NCBI RefSeq assembly: GCF_007988965.1 | Contig: NZ_BJVD01000001.1 | Coordinates: forward strand, 806,001 to 870,000 | Length of the DNA: 64,000 nucleotides | Direction of reading: 5' to 3' | Source of the DNA: Rummeliibacillus stabekisii | GTDB lineage: Bacteria; Bacillota; Bacilli; Bacillales_A; Planococcaceae | Shown here: positions 57,384-64,000 of the stretch, piece after piece | Position numbering within the stretch: position 1 is the stretch's first letter | Layout of the letters: each line of letters opens with the position of its first letter | Notes under the pieces: model-generated | What the model was told of the DNA's origin: nothing | The model's input: only the letters and a program-made list of their open reading frames with translations | Database searches by the model: none | Program-made: the position numbers and the translations under genes

Positions 57384-59254
57384 TATTCATTACCCCCTTT
57401 GTCATTCAATAAATCTTCTTTGTGAATATGATATCCAAGATCATCTTTAAGAGAACGTACAATCATAGCACCTAATGTGATAGCTAATCCAACAATCAAC
57501 GCTACAAGTGACCAAGGTTTATCTGCATCTTGATTATAAAGAGCACCGAAACCAGCTACGAATAGACCGATTACCATTACGAATGGAATGAAAGAATTGT
57601 TTGGCATATGGATATCTGAAATTGGTTCAGCATATGACATACCTTCTTTGTTTCCTTCCATTTTTTCAATCCAGAAAGTATCTAGCCCACGTACAAGTGG
57701 TGTTTGTTTAAAGTTATAAAAAGGTATTGGTTGTGGGATAGCCCATTCAAGCGTACGTCCGTCGCCCCAAGGGTCGCGTCCACAAGGTTGCCCTTTAATT
57801 GATGTAATAATTACATTTATAACTAATAGGATAACCCCAATTGCCATGAAGAATGCACCGACAGTTGAAATTAAGTTAAATGTATCTAATCCTTGATTTG
57901 GAAGGTATGTGAATACACGACGAGGCATACCCATTAAACCTAAGAAATGTTGGATGAAGAATGTTAGATGGAAACCAATAAAGAAGAACACAAACGTAAT
58001 CTTTCCTAATGTTTCATTTAACATTCTATTAAACATAATCGGCCAGTAGAAATGAGTAGCAGCCAATAATGCTAGGACAATCCCACCAACGATTACATAG
58101 TGGAAGTGAGCTACGATAAAGTAAGAATCATGCAATTGGTAATCGACAGGAGCTGCAGCTTGCATTACCCCAGTCACACCACCAGCAACAAACGATGGAA
58201 TGAAACCAAGTGCATAAAGCATAGGCGTGGTAACTTTGATAGAACCGCCCCACATTGTACATAGCCAGTTGAACACTTTCATACCAGTTGGTACTGCGAT
58301 AGCCATAGTCGCAATAGCAAAGATAGCATTAGCAGTAGCACCAAGACCTACAGTGAACATGTGGTGAGCCCAAACCATGAAGCCTAGGAAACCGATTAAA
58401 ATTGTTGCAAATACCATTGATGAATAACCAAATAGGCGTTTACGTGCGAATACAGGAATAATCTCTGAATAAATACCAAACGCAGGAAGTACTAAGATAT
58501 ATACTTCAGGGTGTCCAAAGATCCAGAATAAATGTTCCCAAATAATTGTATTACCACCCATTGTATGGTCAAAGAAATTCGAACCAAACATACGGTCGAA
58601 AATCAAGAAGAATAGACCAATTGTTAATGGTGGGAATGCGAATAAGATTAATGCGCTGGCAATGAATGTTGTCCATGTCATTAAAGGCATACGCATAAAT
58701 GTCATACCTGGTGCGCGCATATTTACAATTGTTACGATAAAGTTGATCCCTGATATTAACGTACCAGCACCGGCGATTTGCAAACCGACTGCATAGAAGT
58801 CAATACCATGACCAGCAGATGCTAGTGATAATGATGCGTATGAAGTCCAACCAGCATCAGGAGCTCCGCCTAAGAACCAAGAAAGATTTAAGAAAATACC
58901 ACCCCAGAAAAATAACCAGAAGCCTAGTGAGTTTAGGAATGGAAACGCTACGTCTCGTGCACCAATTTGTAGTGGTACAACAGCGTTCATGAATGCAAAT
59001 AACAACGGCATGGCAGCAAGGAAAATCATTGTTGTCCCGTGCATTGTTATAATTTCATTAAAGAGACCCGCACTTACAAAATCATTATCTGGTTTTGCAA
59101 GTTGGATACGAATGAGCATTGCTTCGATACCGCCGATGACGAAGAAAAGTGTACCGGCAAGTAGGTAAAGAATGGCGATTTTTTTATGGTCGACTGTTGT
59201 TAAATAGTCCCATATAGTTGCGCCAAAGCCCTTTTTCTTTGCAGTTGAGCTCAC
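57383..59254 (-). CDS. ctaD: cytochrome c oxidase subunit I (CtaD)
   Basis: Catalytic haem-copper subunit of the caa3 oxidase, 623 aa, with at least twelve transmembrane helices. The low-spin haem ligand region is EIITMHGTTMIFL, the CuB/Tyr site is WIFGHPEVYILVLPAFG, the CuB His pair is in VWAHHMFTVG, and the haem a3 segment is HDSYFIVAHFHYVIVGG. The frame starts at TTG 59272, but AAGGAGG eight bases before GTG 59254 gives MSSTAKKKGFGATIWDYL, the family's usual length. Confidence 0.96.
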   Translation of the reverse strand: MSSTAKKKGFGATIWDYLTTVDHKKIAILYLLAGTLFFVIGGIEAMLIRIQLAKPDNDFVSAGLFNEIITMHGTTMIFLAAMPLLFAFMNAVVPLQIGARDVAFPFLNSLGFWLFFWGGIFLNLSWFLGGAPDAGWTSYASLSLASAGHGIDFYAVGLQIAGAGTLISGINFIVTIVNMRAPGMTFMRMPLMTWTTFIASALILFAFPPLTIGLFFLIFDRMFGSNFFDHTMGGNTIIWEHLFWIFGHPEVYILVLPAFGIYSEIIPVFARKRLFGYSSMVFATILIGFLGFMVWAHHMFTVGLGATANAIFAIATMAIAVPTGMKVFNWLCTMWGGSIKVTTPMLYALGFIPSFVAGGVTGVMQAAAPVDYQLHDSYFIVAHFHYVIVGGIVLALLAATHFYWPIMFNRMLNETLGKITFVFFFIGFHLTFFIQHFLGLMGMPRRVFTYLPNQGLDTFNLISTVGAFFMAIGVILLVINVIITSIKGQPCGRDPWGDGRTLEWAIPQPIPFYNFKQTPLVRGLDTFWIEKMEGNKEGMSYAEPISDIHMPNNSFIPFVMVIGLFVAGFGALYNQDADKPWSLVALIVGLAITLGAMIVRSLKDDLGYHIHKEDLLNDKGGNE

Positions 59255-59302
59255 AACCTTAACCTCCTTCAAAATAATTCAATTAAATTTTTACATTAAG
59301 TA

Positions 59303-60388
59303 TTATTTTTCTACAGATAAGCCCATTAAATATGCAGCCAATGCATCTAGCTCTTGATCTGAGAATTTCTTGCCATTATTAATTTTTTCAGGTTGAGGCA
59401 TTGTATTGCCCGGTTTTACAGATTGTGGATCGTTAATCCACTTTTTAATTTCTTTTTTATTATGGTCAAGCACACCTGCAACACGGTTACGGTCACCAAA
59501 TGTTGCTAAGTTAGGTGCAATCCCTGTACCTTTACCATCGCCAGATACAGCATGGCAAGTAATACAGCTTGTTTTAAAGATATCTTCACCTTGTTTTTCC
59601 AAGTCTCCTGAAGCTACATGGTTTTTAGATGCTTTCATTTCAGAAACCCAGTTATTAAAGTCTGCTTTGCTCAATGTTTTTACTTTAAAGTCCATTAATG
59701 CATGGGAAGGACCGCAAAGCTCAGCACATTTACCGTAGAAGACTCCTGTTTCAAGATCTTTTGATTCTTTGTCAAATTCTAAGTAAAATTTGTTGATGTT
59801 TTCAACGTTTGTATCCATTTTACCACCGATAGTCGGGATCCAGAATGAATGTTTTACGTCTCCTGATTTAAGGTTAAAGTAAACTTTTTCACCTGTAGGA
59901 ACAACTAATTCTTGTGAAGTAACGATTCCTTCGTTTGGATACTCAAATTGCCACCAATATAATTTTGCAGTAACATTTACAGTTACAGCTTTTGCTTTAC
60001 CATCAGCGTCTTTTGCATCCATAGCTTTCGTATCAGCAAATTTGTAAGTAAGTGCAACTGTTGGAACAGCTAAGATTAGAAGTAAAATGATTGGAATTAC
60101 TGTCCAAAGCACTTCTAAAGTAGTACTGCCTTCTACTTGCTTAGGAATAACATTTTCTCCAACTTTTTTGCGTCGGAATTTGATGATTGCAAGTACATAG
60201 ATTACTACTACTACCAAAATAACAAGCGTCATGATAGCCGTTGCTAAAAGCAGTAAGTTGTGTTGTTCTCTACCAACTTCACCAGCGGGTGTTAAAGTTG
60301 ATAAATAGTTTTTGCCACAACCCGAAAGGAAAACAATAAGTGCTGTTAGCAATGCAAATAGACGCCACTTTTTAAGCCCTTTCATCAT
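59303..60388 (-). CDS. ctaC: cytochrome c oxidase subunit II with cytochrome c domain (CtaC)
   Basis: Lipoprotein subunit II of 361 aa. Signal peptide with lipobox FLSGC (Cys about residue 24), two transmembrane helices (residues 44-66 and 90-115), CuA domain with HSFWIP, GKCAELCGPSHALM (two Cys, His, Met ligands), and a fused C-terminal cytochrome c domain with CITCH haem site near residue 278 and a distal Met ligand (NTMPQPEK). This fusion defines caa3-type oxidases. Processed by LspA. ctaB (haem O synthase) is not found upstream. Confidence 0.95.
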   Translation of the reverse strand: MMKGLKKWRLFALLTALIVFLSGCGKNYLSTLTPAGEVGREQHNLLLLATAIMTLVILVVVVIYVLAIIKFRRKKVGENVIPKQVEGSTTLEVLWTVIPIILLLILAVPTVALTYKFADTKAMDAKDADGKAKAVTVNVTAKLYWWQFEYPNEGIVTSQELVVPTGEKVYFNLKSGDVKHSFWIPTIGGKMDTNVENINKFYLEFDKESKDLETGVFYGKCAELCGPSHALMDFKVKTLSKADFNNWVSEMKASKNHVASGDLEKQGEDIFKTSCITCHAVSGDGKGTGIAPNLATFGDRNRVAGVLDHNKKEIKKWINDPQSVKPGNTMPQPEKINNGKKFSDQELDALAAYLMGLSVEK

Positions 60389-61178
60389 AGCTTAATTAAA
60401 CCCCTCTTTCTTTGTTGTATTTCATGTGTAACCAGGACTGTGGTTGTTTTATATGAATTCTTTAAAAAGAAAGAACTCCGTAGTTATAAAGGCTTTGAAT
60501 ATATTCAATGGAACTTTTGCCACTGCCATACAGTCTAATGAGTAAATAAACTCTTTATTCGCCCAAGAGAAATCGTTTCTCAGCCTAAAAAACTTCAATG
60601 CAAGTACAAACCAACTTAATCGTAGTATTAAATAAAATCAAACTAGTTTGGACGGTAAAACGGAAACGGATATAAGAGCTATGCCTACACTGGTAAAATC
60701 AATCATTCATCTTTGCAATCACAAAGTAAAGAAGGAGGTTACCAAGCTAAAAGGATGCAAATATACATCTACAAAAAATATCTACTACTTCATAATCATC
60801 CAACGGCAGTCAAGCCAAAATTTCAGTACATCCTTGAAATATCAGCTGTAATTTGCTCCCACGCTTTCGCTTTAGACCACATTGAATATAAAACGACAGT
60901 TATAATCCTGCTAGTCTCCACACGCCGGCAGCATTCTATGCCTAAATAACAAAACTTCGCTCCAAAAAGAAAATAAGTTTAAATGCCTGTTTAGACATAG
61001 TTCGCCTAATAGACATTTTACCCTTCAATTCAATTTGATAAGCACATTCCGTTAAACATACTATAACCAAAAAATGCGATTATTTCTAGACGAAAAGCAA
61101 AATTTCGTGTCGACGCGCTGGAATAATTGGTAACCATAACACAACATATCTATAGTAAATCATTTTAACCACTAATAA

Positions 61179-61218
61179 TGTGAAGGATGTGAAACGAATT
61201 TATGAACATTTTGTGAAA
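61179..61218 (+). promoter_or_regulatory. candidate ResD-binding boxes upstream of ctaA
   Basis: Three direct TGTGAA copies at 61179-61184, 61188-61193 and 61212-61217; the last lies in TTTGTGAAA, an 8/9 match to the TTTGTGAAT consensus described for B. subtilis ResD. ctaA is a known ResD target there. Confidence 0.5.
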
Positions 61219-61254
61219 TAAATAGACCGATAGATTACCAATTTTTTTTACAAG

Positions 61255-61319
61255 TTGTTTTTTGGTAATATTTTCGATATTATCGAGATTGAAAGTATCA
61301 CACGTTACGTGATTACTAT
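61255..61319 (+). promoter_or_regulatory. ctaA promoter region with two dyads
   Basis: Two overlapping sigma-A-like options exist. TTGTTT (61255-61260)-17-TATTAT (61278-61283) has a 13-base palindrome TCGATATTATCGA (61274-61286) over its -10. TTGAAA (61289-61294)-19-TACTAT (61314-61319) has the dyad ATCAC...GTGAT (61297-61313) in its spacer. The regulator is unknown. Confidence 0.5.
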
Positions 61320-61340
61320 AGATAAAGTAGGTGTCAAAAT

Positions 61341-62258
61341 ATGCAACAAAGTAAATACATGAAGTGGTTTGCTGTTGCTGCAACAATTGGAATGGCGCTC
61401 ATATTACTGGGTGGAGCTTTGGTCACCAAAACTGACAGTGGAATGGGTTGCGGCAGAAACTGGCCTGATTGCAACGGTTCCTTAATACCAACACATATTA
61501 CTCCAGAAATTTTAATTGAATTTTCTCATCGTGTTGTGACAGGTTCGGTATCTATCTTAATCTTTATATTATCTTTTTGGTCTTGGCGAAAACTTGGACA
61601 TGTTAGGGAAGTTAAATTCCTTTCTTTTCTTGCGCTCTTCTTTTTGATCGCGCAAGCATTAATTGGTGCAGCCCAAGTGCTTTGGGGACAAGGAGATTTT
61701 ATTTTAGCTCTGCATTTTGGTATTTCTCTCATTTCTTTTGCAGCTGTTTTCTTACTCACATTAATTATTTTTGAAGTAGACCAGAAATTTAATGCGAACA
61801 ACGTTCACATTGGGGGCGTATTAAAATGGAACACGATCGGCGTTACTATTTATTCCTATCTTGTTGTATATACTGGAGCCCTTGTTCGCCATACAAATTC
61901 TAGTTTAATCTGTCCTGATTGGCCATTATGTCGTAATGATCAAATGGTTCTACCAGGTAACTTTTATGAATGGGTGCAAATGGGCCACCGTTTAGCAGCA
62001 GGCTTAATTTTTATTTGGGTTCTTATTATCGCTATACATGTTATCAAGCATTATAAAAAACAGCCGGTACTTTATTGGAGTTGGATTATCGCACTTATAA
62101 TTGTCTGTTGCCAAGTCATTGCCGGCATGGGCGTTGTATTAACTAGGCTAAATATCGTTGTTGCGCTTTTACATACGTTATTTATTTCTTTATTATTCGG
62201 CTTACTATGCTACATGATAATGCTGATATCCAGAAGCAGCCACCAGGCTAAAAAATAA
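61341..62258 (+). CDS. ctaA: haem A synthase
   Basis: Oxidises the C8 methyl of haem O to make haem A for the aa3 oxidase. The 305-aa protein has eight transmembrane helices in two four-helix halves, each with conserved His (FSHRVVTG, ALHFGISL; QMGHRLAAG, ALLHTLF) that bind haem. The Bacillus-type Cys pairs occur in the first and third outer loops (GMGCGRNWPDCNG and SLICPDWPLCRN). Transcribed away from ctaC. Haem O synthase (ctaB) must be encoded elsewhere. Confidence 0.96.
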   Translation: MQQSKYMKWFAVAATIGMALILLGGALVTKTDSGMGCGRNWPDCNGSLIPTHITPEILIEFSHRVVTGSVSILIFILSFWSWRKLGHVREVKFLSFLALFFLIAQALIGAAQVLWGQGDFILALHFGISLISFAAVFLLTLIIFEVDQKFNANNVHIGGVLKWNTIGVTIYSYLVVYTGALVRHTNSSLICPDWPLCRNDQMVLPGNFYEWVQMGHRLAAGLIFIWVLIIAIHVIKHYKKQPVLYWSWIIALIIVCCQVIAGMGVVLTRLNIVVALLHTLFISLLFGLLCYMIMLISRSSHQAKK

Positions 62259-62296
62259 TATTTTGTTATTGCAAAAGTATTAAACACAAAATGAAA

Positions 62297-62338
62297 AGAA
62301 GAGGCGTTCTGTTAAACTTAACAGGATAGCCTCTTCTT
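62297..62338. terminator. terminator between ctaA and pycA
   Basis: AAGAAGAGGC / GCCTCTTCTT hairpin with inner GTTAA/TTAAC pairs, between convergent genes, with T-rich flanks on the plus strand. Confidence 0.85.
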
Positions 62339-62391
62339 CTTTCTTCTCAGTTTGACATTAAAGCAATTGATTAGAAAGCTAACATTTCTGC

Positions 62392-64000
62392 TTAAGACTC
62401 AATTTCAATAAGCAAGTCTCCGGTTGAGATGGCATCGCCTTCTTTAACGTGTACTTCTTTAATCACGCCATCTTTTGGCGCCTGAACAGTAGTTTCCATT
62501 TTCATCGCCTCAGTAATTAAAATATGCTCGCCCCGTTTTACTTCACTTCCTGGCGAAACAACTACCTTCAAGACAGTACCAGGCATAGTTGCACCAATTT
62601 GGTTGGCGTTAGATGGGTTGGCTTTTGGCTTACGCTCTCCAGCTACTTCAACTGTCATATCTTGAATCACAATTTCACGGGATTGTCCATTTAACTCAAA
62701 ATAAAGCACACGCGTTCCGTCATGCTGCGGCTCTCCAATTGAGACCAATTTAACAATAAGAGTTTTTCCTTTTTCTATTTCCACTTCTATTTCTTCGCCT
62801 AATTTCATGCCGTATAAGAATGTTAATGTATCTAATACAGATACATTGCCAAACTTCGAAACAGTTTCCATATATTCTTCAAATACTTTCGGATACAATG
62901 CGGAAGCTAATACTTCATGACTGTTTATAGGGCGATTATATTTGTTAAAGAGATTATCTCGTATTTGTGTGAAATCAATTGGAGCAAGCAATTTTCCAGG
63001 TCTATCAGTAATGGGTACTCGATCCTTTAACACAGCTTTTTGCAGCTCTTTCGGAAAACCACCATAAGGTTGGCCAATATAGCCCTCAAAAAATTCAATG
63101 ACTGAATCCGGGAAATCGATCGCATGGCCTCTTTCAATAACTGATTTTTCATCTAAGCCATTTTGCACCATGAATAATGCCATATCTCCTACCACTTTAG
63201 AAGATGGGGTGACTTTAACAATATCCCCAAACAATAAGTTCACGCGTGCATACATCTTTTTCACTTCTTCAAAACGATCGCCAAGGCCTACTCCCTTTGC
63301 TTGTTGTTGGAGATTGCTGTACTGGCCTCCTGGCATTTCATGCACATAAATTTCAGAATGAGGACTAATCATGCCACTCTCAAAATCCTTATAATACTTT
63401 CTAACATCTTCCCAATAGGTTGAGAGTCTTTCTAAGCCTTCGATATTAGCCCGTACATGCCGTTTATTGCCTTTCATTGCATAATACAAGCTGTTTGCAC
63501 TTGGTTGTGATGTTAAGCCAGCCATAGCCCCTAAAGCTGTATCTATAATGTCTACACCTGCTTCAGCTGCTTTGGCATATAAATAAATGCCATTCCCGCT
63601 TGTATCATGTGTATGTAAATGTATAGGCAACTCCGTTGATTCTTTCAATTCAGAAATTAGTCGATAGGCTGCCTCTGGTTTTAAAAGACCGGCCATATCC
63701 TTTATCGCTAATATATGAGCTCCAGCGGCCTCCAATTCCTTCGCCATATCTTTATAGTACTGTACTGTATACTTTGCTCTTGAGTCATCTAAGATGTCTC
63801 CTGTATAGCAAATGGCCGCTTCGGCAACTTTTCCCGCATCTCTAGCTGCATCAATGGCCACTTCCATTCCTTTTATCCAGTTAAGGCTATCAAAAATACG
63901 GAATACGTCAATACCTGCTTGAGCAGACTTTTGAATAAATTCTTTAATTAAATTGTCTGGATAGTTTTTGTAACCTACTGCATTGGCTCCTCGCATTAGC
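62392..64000 (-). CDS. pycA: pyruvate carboxylase (C-terminal part; 5' end beyond window)
   Basis: Biotin enzyme that makes oxaloacetate from pyruvate. The window holds about 535 C-terminal codons of a protein of about 1145 aa: the end of the carboxyltransferase barrel (LMRGANAVGYKNYPDN, CYTGDILDD, ILAIKDMAGLLKPEAAYRL with catalytic Lys, IHLHTHDTSGNG), the PYC tether/allosteric domain and the biotin carrier domain with biotinyl-Lys in ITEAMKMETTVQAPKDG, ending at 62392. The frame runs open off the right edge, so the ATG at 63996 is internal, not the start. It lies next to ctaA as in B. subtilis. Confidence 0.96.
   Translation of the reverse strand, partial: LMRGANAVGYKNYPDNLIKEFIQKSAQAGIDVFRIFDSLNWIKGMEVAIDAARDAGKVAEAAICYTGDILDDSRAKYTVQYYKDMAKELEAAGAHILAIKDMAGLLKPEAAYRLISELKESTELPIHLHTHDTSGNGIYLYAKAAEAGVDIIDTALGAMAGLTSQPSANSLYYAMKGNKRHVRANIEGLERLSTYWEDVRKYYKDFESGMISPHSEIYVHEMPGGQYSNLQQQAKGVGLGDRFEEVKKMYARVNLLFGDIVKVTPSSKVVGDMALFMVQNGLDEKSVIERGHAIDFPDSVIEFFEGYIGQPYGGFPKELQKAVLKDRVPITDRPGKLLAPIDFTQIRDNLFNKYNRPINSHEVLASALYPKVFEEYMETVSKFGNVSVLDTLTFLYGMKLGEEIEVEIEKGKTLIVKLVSIGEPQHDGTRVLYFELNGQSREIVIQDMTVEVAGERKPKANPSNANQIGATMPGTVLKVVVSPGSEVKRGEHILITEAMKMETTVQAPKDGVIKEVHVKEGDAISTGDLLIEIES

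Larger units (their letters stand above)
60389..61340. other. long ctaC-ctaA divergent intergenic region
   Basis: A gap of 952 bases where B. subtilis has ctaB beside ctaC. I found no convincing gene: two short overlapping plus-strand frames (60648-60949) lack ribosome sites and family features. It contains a small stem GAGAAA-TCG-TTTCTC (60567-60581), and near ctaA three TGTGAA boxes and two dyads listed separately. The rest is A+T-rich with no repeats seen. Confidence 0.7.

Noticed and set aside
60648-60949. Two short plus-strand frames in the ctaC-ctaA gap as possible genes
   Set aside because: They overlap each other in different frames, lack good ribosome sites and have composition typical of noncoding A+T-rich DNA.
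61108-61114. TGTCGAC as a Spo0A box upstream of ctaA
   Set aside because: A single 6/7 match in a 950-base A+T-rich gap, with no second box or promoter nearby.

Overview
This window is a conserved housekeeping and sporulation stretch of a low-GC, endospore-forming member of the Firmicutes. Gene content and order match the ylb-dcw-ylm-pyr arm of Bacillus subtilis. Several gaps (no murE, murG or murB in the division cluster, no ctaB beside ctaC, no ylmD) and a displaced second murE point to the Planococcaceae, the Lysinibacillus/Rummeliibacillus/Kurthia side, rather than Bacillus itself. The family placement is an inference. Endospore formation is not in doubt, because spoIIGA, sigE, sigG, spoVD, spoVE, rsfA and ylbJ are all present. 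No mobile element, CRISPR array, tRNA or rRNA was seen.

Layout from left to right. 1-11136 (minus strand): the pyrimidine operon pyrR-pyrP-pyrB-pyrC-carA-carB-pyrK-pyrD-pyrF, with one strong sigma-A promoter and two PyrR-type attenuators. 11133-15780: rluD-type pseudouridine synthase, lspA and ileS, the last behind an isoleucine T-box. 15782-19209: divIVA, ylmH, ylmG, sepF, ylmE, ylmC. 19508-22137: sigG, sigE and spoIIGA, with Spo0A-type signals upstream. 22219-35508: the division and cell-wall cluster ftsZ, ftsA, divIB, spoVE, murD, mraY, spoVD, pbpB, ftsL, rsmH, mraZ, with MraZ-type boxes. 35764-49561: bshC, panE, rsfA, rpmF and ylbN, ylbM (tmcAL), ylbL, ylbJ, coaD, rsmD, ylbG and ylbF, with lineage-specific insertions (a crotonase, a membrane-anchored protein and a glycerophosphodiesterase). 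49712-52029: a divergent pair made of a MurE-type ligase and a short aspartokinase-like protein. 52048-54803: ylbC, a yugN-like gene and an AI-2E/YtvI-type permease. 54856-62258: cytochrome aa3 oxidase genes ctaG-F-E-D-C with a DUF420 gene, and divergent ctaA. 62392-64000: the 3' part of pycA.

The most interesting region is 49712-52029. The MurE there carries the DNPR motif typical of meso-diaminopimelate-adding enzymes and sits behind a good match to a mother-cell (sigma-K/sigma-E) promoter. It lies back-to-back with an aspartokinase-like protein that lacks the ACT regulatory domains. In Lysinibacillus sphaericus the vegetative wall is known to contain L-lysine while the spore cortex contains diaminopimelate. 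The simplest reading is a sporulation-specific cortex-precursor module: a DAP ligase plus a possible feedback-free first step of the aspartate pathway. Catalysis by the kinase-like partner is uncertain because its signature motif is altered.

Other groups work together as expected. The spoIIG genes and sigG drive the sporulation programme. Division genes have sigma-A and sigma-H type promoters. The cta genes build and mature the haem-copper oxidase, and the ctaA upstream region carries ResD-like boxes.
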